Source: Palaemon carinicauda
Lineage: Eukaryota > Arthropoda > Malacostraca > Decapoda > Palaemonidae
Direction: 5' to 3'
NCBI RefSeq assembly: GCF_036898095.1
Contig: NC_090744.1
Location: 94,863,228 to 94,927,227, forward strand
DNA length: 64,000 bases
Position numbers and translations under genes: made by a program
Shown here: positions 20,598-32,114 of the stretch, piece by piece
How the letters are laid out: every line of letters begins with the position of its first letter
Position numbering within the stretch: the stretch's first letter is position 1
Notes under the pieces: generated by a model
What the model saw: the letters and a program-made list of their open reading frames with translations, nothing else
Databases searched by the model: none
Told to the model about the DNA's origin: nothing

Positions 20598-21005
20598 ATT
20601 TTTTTATTTTTACAAACAGTAATAAGCGTTTTTTTTTCCCCGCATAACCTGTCCCTTCCTCAGCCACCAATTTAGAAATTATGTGTTATTTGCTTCCTTT
20701 CTAAAATCTTACCTGAGATTCAAGCTATTTATTATACTATACACTATATACTATTGATTTTCTCCAGAATTAAATCAACACTCATACTAACTGTTTTTTC
20801 GGCAAACTCAAGACAAGAAAAGATAATGGGAAGTTCAGCAGTCATAGCTGGGTCCCCTTGCTCAGTATAAAATCAAAGGGTGGTGCCCAGTTCTTTCTTG
20901 ATTGTTTACTTTGTGCCCAGATCTCTGGGCATTCCACCAAATTTTTGTGTAGTGAAAAGTTGGGGTGTGGTCGGCATTCCAACACTAGGCAGTCTGTGTG
21001 CTACA
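20598..21005. other. AT-rich block between family A and family D gag
   Basis: Not gag-like. Probably the other half of the sequence into which family A inserted (see 12055-13172). No gene seen. Confidence 0.4.
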
Positions 21006-22650
21006 TCTGGCAGTAGCCTGCAAACAACTACAGCGTTACAGGGTGGAAGCTTGCTGTTGGGTGGTCGCACTCTGCTTGGTGGTTGTGCGTTGCTTGGCGC
21101 TCGCACGCTGCTGAGGGATTTCACTCTATTGGGGGGTCGCGGACAAATGCCTCGCTGCACGCTACTAGACGCTCACGAGAGGACGTGTGATCGCAAGTAG
21201 GAACTGGATCACGAGCTGAGGTAGAAGACCGAGAAGAGGAGGCGTCGTGGTTGCGAGCAGGTGGGCGATCACATGCAGAAGGGTGATCGCGTTCAGGAAG
21301 CCGGGAGCGTGAAGAAAGGTTCTCACGAGGTGCAAAGCACTGGGTCAACGAGGAGTAATGCCCCGGAGCGCGGTCACAAGTGGTCGCGCTCTGGAGCTCT
21401 CTGACAAACTGGAACTGGATCACACACTGCCTGGATGCGCGTTGGAACCCGATGACGAGGAGGTGACTGCTCGTTCGCTGAAGAATGGTAGTGTGCTGTG
21501 CCTGGGTCACGCGCTGAACCACTGCGGGATATGGAAGAGGGTGATTCTGGATCGCAGCGGATATTCAGGATAATCCTCCTGTCAATGCTGCAAGATAGGG
21601 GTAGCGAGTGTTGGTCAGTGGCAAGGTGCGCTCAGCGCTCCAACGATTCCCAGGGGAAAGCGACAACAACTCCTGGAATCCAAAGAAGGAACAGGGCAAG
21701 GCAAAGCAGGAGCACGTCAAAATCACTGGAGGCCGAGTAACGTCAGATGGCGAACCACACTCCGAGGGGCTAGATAAAGGCATGGGCGAAGCCGGCCGCC
21801 TTCTCAAAGTCCCACATAGTGGAGACCACTCCGAGGAGGAACTAATCCATGAACGGGAAAGGTGACCCTCGAGAGCAACAGGAAACATGCCTTTGGACTA
21901 TGGCCCCCTCTGCAGGCTGAGTGAACTCAGAACAAGGAGGAACATCATCATTGGCGTGCTGGGCCAGCACTGAGGGAGGCGAAGTCAGAGACTGGGCTGG
22001 AGAGAATTTGCCCGGCACGGAAGCGGGGAATTCCTCCAGTACGAAACCTTCAGAGCCCTTTGGGAAAAGATCAACGTCCACCTCTTTGGAAGCCAGTGAA
22101 AGCTTCCTCTCTCTCTGCTCCCAACTGCAACAACTTGAACAGGCCTTCCTTTGACTGAAGACCAGCGATACCAAGGGAAGGCCAAATCTGTAAAAGGTCG
22201 TCAACAAAGAAAGACTCCCCTGTGGAGAAGGGCATCATCGCTCCGCTAGAGGAAGCGGCAACGTCCTTTGAACCTAGGGGTCATCCAAGGGTTAAAAGAT
22301 CAACTCTTCTGCTTGATCGATCCCCTGGAGAGACCGAGAGAGAAGGAGCTTCGGGCAGAGATTGAGGAGCAGAAGAAGGGAGTCAAGGTTTCTTCGACTT
22401 CAAGGATGATCCCAAAGGAGAAGAATCCCTCTTCAACTTCTTCTTGTGCCACCTGCTAAACTTCTCCCACTGGGAGGATGACCACTCCCTACGCAACTCA
22501 CAGGTGTCGTCTTGGTTACATGGTTGTCTTCGGCAGGCTGGGCACAGCGAATGGGGGTCTGTCTCAACCGCGGACATGAAGGTGCCGCATCTGCGCCCTT
22601 CAAGTCCACGACAAGTCCGTATGATGACCAGGAAGAAGAAACACTCACAA
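21006..22650 (-). pseudogene. Family D gag relic, N-terminal part
   Basis: The minus-strand frame from about 22650 to 22383 encodes the Cys/His module: RTCRGLEGRRCGTF, ETDPHSLCPACRRQPC, DDTCELRREWSSSQWEKFSR, then a basic tract. It parallels the family C module closely but has no ATG at the same position (ATA instead). Below 22383 the frame breaks and a long Ser/Pro-rich and then Arg/His-rich low-complexity region follows, down to about 21.0 kb. The remainder of gag is at 9.9-12.05 kb. Confidence 0.55.
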
Positions 22651-22734
22651 CTTGAAAAGAGAAAAAGCAATGAAAAGATAAGTCTATAATGGCCAGTCAG
22701 TATGTGCAATGGAGAGAGACAGCGTCCACTCTCA

Positions 22735-22945
22735 ACCGAGCCAAAAGCAAATGTGACGAGACAACACCGGTGTGTGTGTGTGAGTGGGATAGCCAGTACT
22801 AACCCCTACTCCACCCGCTAACGAGAAGGAGCGGTGGGGTAGTTATACCTCACTAAACGTCTTATGGCTAGTCTTCCAGTTTTGACGAAAGTATATTCCC
22901 TAATAAAGAGTAAATGGATTTGTATTTAGTGACAGAACAATAAAT
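22735..22945 (-). repeat. Family D right inverted terminal repeat
   Basis: Includes GACGAGACAACACCGGTGTG, ATGGCTAGTCTTCCAGTTTT and ends GTATTTAGTGACAGAACAA. Reverse complement of 5.39-5.56 kb. Confidence 0.65.
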
Positions 22946-23122
22946 GATTATAATAATATTACCAACAAAAGTGAGTACTGTACAGTAAAGTACTACACTC
23001 AAACTGAAAAAAAAATTTGAAATAGTTGGCATTAAGAAAAATGGTTGTGCAAAAAGCATGAATTTAGGGTTACAAATTACCTGATTATTTAAAGTTCAAT
23101 ATCTATATTAACTTTAACTTAC

Positions 23123-23328
23123 CTTGCTCTTCTTGCTCTTCATTTTCATCATTTTTCTTAGGTTTTGCTAGAATTTTTCCAAATGATCCAAAGCCAGCTG
23201 CATCCCCATCTTCAGTCTTTTCTTCCTTTTCATTTAAGATCAAGTCTCCTCCCTGACTATTTGAAGTTGAAGAGTTTCCAAAACTGAAGCCAATCTTCCC
23301 AAAGGTTATTTTGCCTCGATGCATTCTC
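23123..23328 (-). CDS. Host-like internal exon, product not recognised
   Basis: A minus-strand exon of 206 bp with a good acceptor (GAATCTTCAG|GAGA) and a perfect donor (CAAG|GTAAGT), entering in phase 2 and leaving in phase 1. It encodes about 68 residues: a short basic start (RMHRGKITFGKIGFSFGNSS), a polar middle, a GFGSFGKILAKPKK stretch and a Glu-rich end (NDENEEQEEQ). The Phe/Gly/Lys and acidic character suggests a nuclear or RNA-processing protein, but I cannot name it. It does not resemble any of the transposon proteins here. Its neighbours are repeats, so the rest of the gene must lie across long, repeat-filled introns. Confidence 0.55.
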
Positions 23329-23469
23329 CTGAAGATTCAAAATAGTGTTGATGGACTAAAGAACTTATTTACAGTATCAGAAATAAATGTACAAGAAAAG
23401 CGATCATGATATAAATATTGGCTAAGATAAACCAAAATGACTCATCATCTAAATATTTATTATCATTAA

Positions 23470-23545
<76 letters not shown>

Positions 23546-23546
23546 C
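23470..23546. repeat. (ATT)n microsatellite
   Basis: About 25 ATT units. Confidence 0.95.
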
Positions 23547-23912
23547 ATTAATAATATTCATTATTATTATTATTATGTTAACATCGCAATATTTGTCTCA
23601 AAAATAATAGTTGTCCACTGTCGTGTAGATGCAATAATACTAAATAAATATATCAAAATTGATTTATTGTATCTTTCAAGAGTAACTCCAGCAAGAAGAA
23701 ATTTAAGTAGTGTTTTCTCAAAAGTGTCATCACATCAGGGCCAAATCAGGATTCAAACTAAACCGCCTTTTGTTGTAAATGACACCACGTGGTCTCCAAT
23801 GCCACATTTTTGTTATATAGTGCAATATTGGGTCCAGACTGTATCAGAAAAATGGTTCTAGAAGCTTTTATGGCATGACCAAACTGTGTTTTTAAGGAAC
23901 CAATTTGTATGC

Positions 23913-23936
23913 AAAAAAAAAAAAAAAAAAAAAAAA
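23913..23936. repeat. Poly(A) tract
   Basis: 24 consecutive A. Confidence 0.9.
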
Positions 23937-23989
23937 CTCCTTACCTGACAATGGCAATTGCATGTCGTAATTAGGTTTGTATTACCGTT

Positions 23990-26663
23990 ACGGAACAAAC
24001 AAGAGTTATGAAGAAGGAGAGGCTCCCTCTTCAGAACCTGTTTCTGAAAGCTGGAAATGATGGTGTCACACCTCTTGAGGATCCAGTTGCTCCACTGGTT
24101 AGCTGCATTGCGTGTCAAGAACTCTATCACTCTCGCACTTAAGAGAACGATATTCATGAGCACAGGCCGCTTTTGAGATCAGCGGACCTCAGTTGTGGCT
24201 AAGAAGCCAACAGTCCCAGACCAGTGGTCCATCTACGAGGAAGACTGAAGAATTGCCTTCCTCAACCTCTCCATGTTTTGCGCCTCAATAGACGTGAACG
24301 TCACCATCTGCGTCTATAGCTTCTCAATCGTCAAACCTTGAGACAAGGCCTACACTGCCTGATCTAATGGCAGAGGAGACTGAGTATTGTCCTGGATATT
24401 ATAATACTTCCTCTGTCTCACAAACAGAGGAGAAAGTAACTTTGACGATTTGCTCGCCCTAAGGGAATCTGAGTCAACCTTGTCATTGGACCCAACAGCC
24501 AACTTAGACCACGGTAGCTCTAACCGTTGTCTAGTGGCTCCAGGAGCATGGGACAGAATGTTCACAATTTCCTTGGGAGGTTGAGTGTGGAGCCTCAAGT
24601 CTGTTGACCATATGGATGCATGTGAGAATAGAGAACCAGCATAAATGCAAAATCTGACTCGTCGTCTTCCTCCATGTCAAAAGACTCAGGGTTAGTAGCT
24701 GAAGGGAGATCGATGATCAAATGGTCTGAACTAGATTCAAGGCCGTCATCTTGGTTGGTCATAAGGGAACGAGACCTAGTAGGGACTACACTCACCTCTT
24801 GTACAGGATTGCTTGTAGTCGAAGGGACCTGCTTCTGAAGATTTGGATCCTACAAGGGTATGGAAGTCCAATTCTTCGGCAGGGTCTTTGAATCCTTCCA
24901 CTCACAGGGCTTTCCTGTGAAAGAAGTGAGAATGCTAGAAGATGCCTCTTCTGGCCCTGAAACCGTGGTCAGTTTCTCTGGGACTAGCACCAGAATGGGA
25001 GGTGCCTCTGAGGTGTAGGAATGCATGATCTTAATATACAAAATTCTGTAAGAGTCAACAAAAGAGATCTCCCTTGGAGAATCTCAATTCCTTATGGGTC
25101 CTGGAATGGTAGGCATCACCAGGCGGGGGCATGACCGGCCTAAGTCAATGCCGTTTCTGAACCAGGTTTAATGGGTACTATTCCTAATCTCTCCCACTCT
25201 GTATCAATGCCCGATGTCCTGGTTTTGCCACCTAGAAGTGTGTCCTTCCTGTACTGAGAGCGGAACTTGAGGGACCAAAACAGGAAAAAGTGTAGGACAC
25301 CTAAAAGCAATAGCTGAGAGAGAAGGTTCATGGTGCCATGCAAGGCCTAAGGTGGCATCGCTGGCACCAGGACCTGAGGTGGGTTGAAAGTCATGCAGTC
25401 AAGGTTTGCAGGCCGATGTAACCTCAGGTTGGAGGCGGTCAAAGGATAAATGATGCACAGCTACCTTCCCAGGAACTGTCAAAACCTGGTCTGTCATAGT
25501 TCCATGGGGATCAGGGACAATGGTGGCTACTGTGCTAGGAATCTCCTTCAGGAGAGCCACAGCGAAACAAACTTGACGACATGGGTTCAGTGATGGCCTA
25601 CTCCTGTACTGAAGCATGAACATGGGACATCTAACTGGTTCATAAGAGCACTCCCTAAATCGCGAACAAGATATCGCTCACACTCATCAGCTACTAAGGA
25701 TTGCGCAGTTACCTGAAAGTGACTGCTGGACAATTCGCTACTTGCCCCAAGCACACAGGAAGCAGGTGCACATAATTTTGACTCGCAAGCTACCTGAAGA
25801 GGTACTTAGTGCTCACCTGCGTGTGAGTGAGACACAGTAGAAGGGACAGCGGGAGCATGCAGGTGTTGTGCAGCGCTTGTTAACCTACCTGGGGAGCTCT
25901 GACTGGCAGAGCGTCAGGGGCAAGTTACCATAGGTAACTGCACTCACTGAAGACTACAAGAATCTCACGAGGCCCCAGCTGTGCAAGCACTTTGGGTTGC
26001 AAAACAATTGCAAAAATCTTCTGTAAGCTCCTCAGAACTTAGCTCCAAAGGGCTAAGGAGCATAGGCAACAAGTTTTGCTGGCACTTCCAAGATACCTGA
26101 AGAGAAGATCTCCCAGGTGGATGTCTGCCAAACCCTAAAAGGCCAACAAGCTCAGAAGGGGAAAAAGACTAAAGTATTCCTCAAGCAGGAGCAGAAACCG
26201 TCTCCTACTGTGAACCCTTCGCCAACACCTTCAGCCGCCGGTCCTAAGAAGGTAGACCCGAAAGTCCTAAGTACGGCCACAGAAGACGCAAGGCATCTTG
26301 AAACAAGGCCTCCCCCTGGGAGACTGTGCCTTCCACTTCACTAGGGGAGGAGGAGGATGCAGCCTAACCCGAAGTTTGACAGAGAGTCAAACGATCATCG
26401 CTTTTACTAGACCATTCCCCAAAGGAGACTGACTGAGCAGAGTCAGAGAGGAGGGTACCAGGGGTGAGGGAGAGAAGTCGCAACTTCTTCGACCTCCTGG
26501 ATGAACCAGAAGGTGAAGAATCTCTCTTAGACTTCTTCCTCTTCCAGCCATATTGCTCCCACTGGGAGGATGGCCACTCCCTACACTCTGGGCAAGGGAA
26601 AGCCTCCAAGCAGGAGTGTCCTCTACATGGAGGACACAGATGGTGATGGGCTGTGTCCTCCAA
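23990..26663 (-). pseudogene. Family E DIRS gag relic
   Basis: Minus-strand gag in pieces. Near the start (26663 downward) the zinc module persists as HHHLCPPCRGHSC, FPCPECREWPSSQWEQY and KRKKSKRDSSPSG, then a Ser-rich stretch and a stop at 26364. Further pieces in changing frames follow to about 24.0 kb, where ARVIEFLTRNAANQWSNWI matches a block of the family D gag near 10.35 kb. RT and YR are missing. At 23990 the sequence abuts a terminus-like CCGTTACGGAACAA, so the element is truncated by another DIRS end. Confidence 0.55.
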
Positions 26664-26957
26664 ACCAAATGCACATGTTGTGCTCCCTCAATTACACTCA
26701 CACCACAATCTAAAAAGAAAGAAGGGAAAAGTGTAAGTTTTTGCCAAAGCCACTTAGGAACGTGGAAGGAGACATCTTTCTTCGACCACAGCCGAGATAA
26801 AAGTGGAGGAATGAGTTTGCTGGGGGGGGTGATGACTCTCCCTGCTACCACTGGTAACAACTGTAATGGTTACCAGTTTTATAGCAGTACGCCAGCTAGC
26901 AGTGATTTCTTTTATGTCAAGAACCTAAGGTTTGTATTCAGTGTAGGAACAAACAAC
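26664..26957 (-). repeat. Family E leader and right terminus
   Basis: Non-coding, ending AAGGTTTGTATTCAGTGTAG followed by GAACAA, the same type of end as families C and D. Confidence 0.5.
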
Positions 26958-27330
26958 ATTTGCTGTCCCATCCTGAAGCCATCCCTTCTATGACGATCTT
27001 CAAGTCTAAAGCCATCGTGCTAGCTTAATCTCTTCAACGGAAAACCCAAATCACAAAGAATAACTCACTAACTCGCCATTTAAATATCACAAATTATTGC
27101 TTTGTCTTCCAGCCTGTTCTCCTATTTATAACTACTTGGATTTATTGCAAATTTTGCCAATAAAACCAAAAGGGGAAACAACATCATTTCTTTTGTAAAT
27201 AAGTTTCTGAATAAACGCATTATTTATTCCTACCTGGATATAAACACTCATCATTTAATTGAGTAGCTCTGGCACAACCTGATACAACCAGTTGAAAAAT
27301 TACTGATGGTCTGGCAACCTAGCGCTGTCT
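26958..27330. other. AT-rich spacer, no gene seen
   Basis: Unclassified sequence between two DIRS relics in opposite orientation. Confidence 0.4.
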
Positions 27331-27343
27331 ACAGTATTTTGGC

Positions 27344-29345
27344 ATGGACACAGATTCGGCCCAAGCTACTGTTTCCATCCAGAGACAGGATCCTGTGATT
27401 CCAGCAACATTCCTTGAAAATGATTTCCTCCAAGCCCAGCATTGGCAGAGATCACTCAGACATATGGCCTCTCTGGAGAAACTTGTGACTTTTGGAAGAA
27501 TGCACCTTCGTTCCTTTCAGTGGGCACTAATGGCCACAGTGGTCTCAGTCAACCAACCCTCTGTCTGCTCTCCTAAGAGTTCCTTGAGATATCAGACTAG
27601 GTCTCACTTGGTGGATCAAGGAGAACTTGTAAGTCAGTTCACCATTACAAGTCCATCCTCCGGATTTCCTTGTTCTCAGATGCATCCTGCCGAGGATGGG
27701 GGGCCTACCAGCAAACAGAACAGGTGTCAGGGATGTGGATACAGGAAGAAAAGTCATTCGACATAAACTATCTAAAACAGAAATCGGTGTATCGAGAGTT
27801 GCTCCACTTCACGGACACAGTCAAGGGTAATTCAGTAGTGCTGATGAGCAACAACATCACTGTAGTGACATTTAATAACAAGTAAGGAGACTCTGTGTCT
27901 CACCTTTGCCAACTTGCAGTAGGGATGCAACATTGGGCGCAAGTGAACACTGTTTGCCTCACAGCCCGCTTCATCCCAGGGAAAAGAAATCTACTGTAAT
28001 AGCAGACAATCTGAGCTGACTAGGAATGATATTTGGTTCAGAATGGTATTTGAATTCTGAAGTGACGAGGAAAATCCTGACTTTGCAGGGTTCTCCAATC
28101 ATAGATATGATTGTCACTCACCTGAACCACAATCTAACAGTGTATTGTTCTCCAGTTTCAGACCCAGCTGCAGTGATGGATGACACAATCCAACAGCCCT
28201 GGGATGGAATGGACTTTTATGCCTTTTCCCCATTCTGCCTGATCTGTCAGGTCCTGAACAAGATCCAAATGTTACAAAACCTCAGAGTAACACTAGTAGC
28301 ACCAAAGTTGCCTCATGTGGAGTGGTATCCAGATCTTCTAGATCTGCTCACAGAAGTTTCAACAGAGCTTATAGTTTGGCCAAACCTTCTACAACAACCA
28401 CATGTAAGAACGTTCCACACAGCAGTTCAGTGCCAGTCTCTTTAGGTTGGAGGTTACCCAGTACCTCCTCCGAAAGAAGGGCTTTTCGAGACTCGCTGCA
28501 AAGTAACTGTCATGATACAAACTGTCATGATACATCTGCAAATCTTCAGCAGCAGTCTATCAGGTGAAGTGGTCCCTCTTCTGTAGTTGTTGTTGTAGAC
28601 AAATCACTGCTCTACTCAAGGCCATTATTCCCCTAAATGCGGACTTTTTTCTTCCCATGGGAGAAGAAACTTCTCTTGGTCTCTGCGGTGAAAGGATATC
28701 GCTCAACCTTGAGCCAAATTTTTAGACAAGGGAACTAATCTCTCCTCTTAGTAGGAGCTCTTGGCTTTGATTAAAAGGTTCAAACAATCTTGTCAAACAT
28801 TGAAAATCAAACCCCTGACTTGAAGTGTGACGGCACCATATGAACTTCTCCATAAGACTACATTTAGAGACCTCACTCTGAAAAAGTTTCCCTCCTCACC
28901 CTAGTCTCATCAAAGTGGGTAAGCAAGTTCCATGGTCTCTCATATCTTGTGGCACACTCCAAGAGGTGGGAAGATCCGTCATTCTTGTTCGTACTTAATT
29001 CTATAGCCAAGGCCCAAAATCCAACTATTAATGACCATTGGTTTGACTTCTTCACCATTTCCTCAATCAGGGAGGTAACTGATGATGTTGACAGTTTGCT
29101 GCTGGGTCCTGTAATAGCAGTCCTTCTTTAATTAAAGAGGACAAGTCCTTGTTGTCTGAGTCTTCCCAATCTATTTGTGAATACCGGATGAAAGAAAGAG
29201 TAACCAACATTAGTATTTCTTTTTGGTTATGCGTGACAATCATGAAAGCTTACAAATCTTCAGAAGAAGCATCTACTGGGGCCCCTCTCAAAGCACATGA
29301 TATTCGTGATGTTGCCACAACTCTAGTCTTCCGCAAAACCACTTA
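27344..29345 (+). pseudogene. 5'-truncated DIRS relic: RT end, RNase H, YR
   Basis: Plus-strand remains in DIRS order. The RT C-terminus carries ASLEKLVTFGRMHLRSFQWA. RNase H carries LMSNNITVVTFNNK and, near its start, a FSDASCRGWGAYQQTEQ block with the first catalytic Asp. The post-RNase H block (SPIIDMIVTHLNHNLTVYCS, then VTLVAPKLPHVEWYPDLLDL) follows. YR ends with HDIRDVATTLVFRKTT, where the HxxR pair survives but the stop comes soon after, before any Tyr. Several frames and stops are needed to read through, so it is dead. It resembles family D more than A or B. Confidence 0.6.
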
Positions 29346-29734
29346 ATAGCTTAGGTACATCTATGTTTTTTGGGGGTTTGAGAGTTAAATGCCTGATCTT
29401 TTCTTCTCTTCCTGCTCTCCCTCCCTTGGGAGTATCTCCACTGATTGAACACTTATGCAGGTAAGCTCACTATTATGGGTAATGATGTTTTGTTTTTAAA
29501 AAATCCTTCAATCAAATACTGTACCTCAGGCTGTTCTACACAATTATAACCTTTCTTGTCAGGACATGATGCATTTGCCTATCCATGAGTCACAAGAGGC
29601 TCGAATGCCACGTCCTTGCTCCTCATCAGAGCAGGTCATGATCATTCTAAATGAATGGCCAGACAGATGCCCTGCTAACTTCAGGGACTTCCTCCCTCCT
29701 AAGAAGAAAGACTCCCAATTAAATGACAAGAGTT

Positions 29735-30033
29735 TATATCTGCGTATCTGCGTAGGAACAGACTACAAATTTTAATATAATCTGTATTTTCTTAGCTACA
29801 CAAACTTGACTCATTTAATTTATATTTCCCACCTCTGCCATCATGCAAGTCCCAGCCAGGGATAGATTGGGAACCCAGCCATGAGCACCAACGTACCGGC
29901 CCTCATAGAGGGTGGGTGATGCAATCATACCGGGTTGCCAGTTGACAAATTATTGATGATAATTCTTCAACTGGTCATAACATACTATGCCAGAACTAAC
30001 CTAATTAAGTGACTGAGGTTTGTATAACTAGGA
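29735..30033 (+). repeat. ICR and right terminal repeat of the 27-29 kb relic
   Basis: ATTTTCTTAGCTACACAAAC at about 29790 is the reverse complement, with mismatches, of the element end GGTTTGTATAACTAGGAAAA at 30018-30036. This marks 29735-29815 as ICR and about 30033 as the terminus. Family B copy 1 begins exactly here. Confidence 0.5.
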
Positions 30034-30233
30034 AAAATGTTATTTTCATTAGTAAAATAAATTTTTGAATATACTTACCCGATGATCATGTAGCTGTCAA
30101 CTCCGTTGCCCGACAGAAATCTACGGTCGGGATACGCCAGCGATCGCTTATACAGGTGGGGGTGTACTCACCAGCGCCATCTGTGGTCAGGTACTCCAGT
30201 ACTTCTTGTCAACAAGACCTCAATTTTCTCCTC
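30034..30233 (-). repeat. Family B copy 1 left ITR
   Basis: Outer end TGTTATTTTCATTAGTAAAA, then TTACCCGATGATCATGTAGC and onward to CAACAAGACCTCAATTTTC. Reverse complement of 42928-43090 except for the outermost 40 bp. Confidence 0.88.
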
Positions 30234-30277
30234 GGTCCACTGGTTCTCTATGGGGAGGAAGGGCGGGTCATTTAAAT

Positions 30278-30375
30278 CATGATCATCGGGTAAGTATATT
30301 CAAAAATTTATTTTACTAATGAAAATAACATTTTTCAATATTAATCTTACCCGATGATCATGTAGCTGATTCACA
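30278..30375 (-). repeat. Family B copy 1 ICR
   Basis: CATGATCATCGGGTAAGTAT through TTTTACTAATGAAAATAACA is the exact reverse complement of this copy's left end. It joins TTTTTCAATATTAATCTTAC, the reverse complement of the right end. Confidence 0.88.
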
Positions 30376-30767
30376 CCCAGGATGGTGGGTGGAGACCAGT
30401 ATACATGTTAACAAAGAAGCTAAGTATCCCGTATTTCATTTTTATTAGTTATTCAAAATAACAATAAAAAATAAATAAGTACCTGGTAAGGAAGTCGACT
30501 TGAACCATTACTCTGCCTTTAATAAGTACGTCTTCCTTACTGAGCGTAGCGGTCCTCTTAGGATGCTGAACGACTCTTAGGTGGCTAAAGTATAAAGGGC
30601 TGCAACCCATACTAAAGGACCTCATCACAACCTCTAACCTAGGCGCTTCTCAAGAAAGAATTGACCACCCGCCAAATCAACCAGGATGCGGAAGGCTTCT
30701 TAGCCGACCGTTCAACCCAAAAACAACAATAAAAGCAATCAAGAGAAAGGTTAAAAAGGTTATGGGA

Positions 30768-31380
30768 TTATGGGAATGTAGTGGCTGAGCCCTCACCTAC
30801 TACTGCACTCGCTGCTACGAATGGTCCCAGGGTGTAGCAGTTCTCGTAAAGAGACTGGACATCTTTGAGATAGAATGATGCAAACACTGACTTGCTTCTC
30901 CAATAGGTTGCATCCATAACACTCTGCAGAGAACGGTTCTGTTTGAAGGCCACTGAAGTAGCCACAGCTCTCACTTCATGTGTCCTTACCTTCAGTAAAG
31001 CAAGGTCTTCTTCCTTCATATGAGAATGAGCTTCTCTAATCAGAAGCCTGATGTAGTAAGAAACTGCGTTCTTAGACATAGGTAGCGAAGGCTTCTTAAC
31101 AGCACACCATAAGGCTTCTGATTGTCCTCGTAAAGGTTTTGACCTTTTCAGATAGTACCTAAGAGCTCTGACTGGGCAAAGTACTCTCTCCAGCTCGTTA
31201 CCCACCAAGTTGGATAGGCTAGGGATCTCGAACGATTTAGGCCAAGGACGTGAAGGAAGCTCGTTTTTAGCCAAAAAACCGAGCTGCAAGGAACATGTAG
31301 CCGTTTCAGATGTGAAACCTATGTTCCTGCTGAAGGCGTGGATCTCACTTACTCTCTTAGCTGTTGCTAGGCATACTAGG
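30768..31380 (-). pseudogene. Family B copy 1 tyrosine recombinase, C-terminal half
   Basis: The C-terminal catalytic half, in one open frame to the stop at 30768, with LERVLCPVRALRYYLKRSK, HEVRAVATS (HxxR) and SVFASFYLKDV (Tyr). It is cut at 31380, just after the codons for the helix carrying the first catalytic Arg (TAKRVSEIHAF), by insertion of copy 2. The N-terminal half is at 37903-38481. Sequence is otherwise intact, so the gene was killed by the nested insertion. Confidence 0.85.
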
Positions 31381-31578
31381 AAATGTTATTTTTATTACTA
31401 AAATAAATTTTTGAATATACTTACCCGATGATCATGTAGCTGTCAACTCCGTTGCCCGACAGAAATCTACGGTCGGGATACGCCAGCGATCGCTTATACA
31501 GGTGGGGGTGTACTCACCAGCGCCATCTGTGGTCAGGTACTCCAGTACTTCTTGTCAACAAGACCTCAATTTTCTCCT
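31381..31578 (-). repeat. Family B copy 2 left ITR
   Basis: Outer end AAATGTTATTTTTATTACTA, then the ITR body. The reverse complement is at 37732-37895. Confidence 0.88.
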
Positions 31579-31623
31579 CGGTCCACTGGTTCTCTATGTG
31601 GAGGAAGGGCGGGTCATTTAAAT

Positions 31624-31715
31624 CATGATCATCGGGTAAGTATATTCAAAAATTTATTTTAGTAATAAAAATAACATTTTTCAATATTAATCTTACCCGA
31701 TGATCATGTAGCTGA
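31624..31715 (-). repeat. Family B copy 2 ICR
   Basis: Contains TTTTAGTAATAAAAATAACA, complementary to this copy's own left end (ATTACT variant, not the ATTAGT variant of copy 1), then TTTTTCAATATTAATC for the right end. Confidence 0.88.
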
Positions 31716-32114
31716 TTCACACCCAGGGTGGTGGGTGGAGACCAGTATACATGTTAACAAAGAAGCTAAGTATCCCGTATTTCATTTTTATTAGTTATTC
31801 AAAATAACAATAAAAAATAAATAAGTACCTGGTAAGGAAGTCGACTTGAACCATTACTCTGCCTTTAATAAGTACGTCTTCCTTACTGAGCGTAGCGGTC
31901 CTCTTAGGATGCTGAACGACTCTTAGGTGGCTAAAGTATAAAGGGCTGCAACCCATACTAAAGGACCTCATCATAACCTCTAATCTAGGCGCTTCTCAAG
32001 AAAGAATTGACCACCCGCCAAATCAACCAGGATGCGGAAGGCTTCTTAGCCGACCGTACAACCCAAAAACAACAATAAAAGCAATCAAGAGAAAGGTTAA
32101 AAAAGGTTATGGGA

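Larger units (their letters stand above)
5391..22945 (-). mobile_element. Family D DIRS element, decayed and split by nested insertions
   Basis: Its outer limits are an inverted repeat pair. The left one at 5.39-5.56 kb and the right one at 22.73-22.94 kb match in reverse complement over blocks such as AAAACTGGAAGACTAGCCAT and CACTCACACACACACC. Between them, in minus-strand order, lie gag N-terminus, gag C-terminus, RT, RNase H, YR and an ICR, all as broken fragments. Two later insertions split it: a small LTR element (7888-9093) inside RT/RNase H, and a block of about 9 kb (roughly 12.05-21.0 kb) inside gag that contains family A. Domain order and the single ITR pair support one original element; the inner borders of the larger insertion are approximate. 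Confidence 0.62.

Noticed and set aside
23940..23995. A DIRS-like terminus (GGTTTGTATTACCGTTACGG) next to the family E gag
   Set aside because: Only some tens of bases are recognisable, not enough to call another element; mentioned as the truncation point only.
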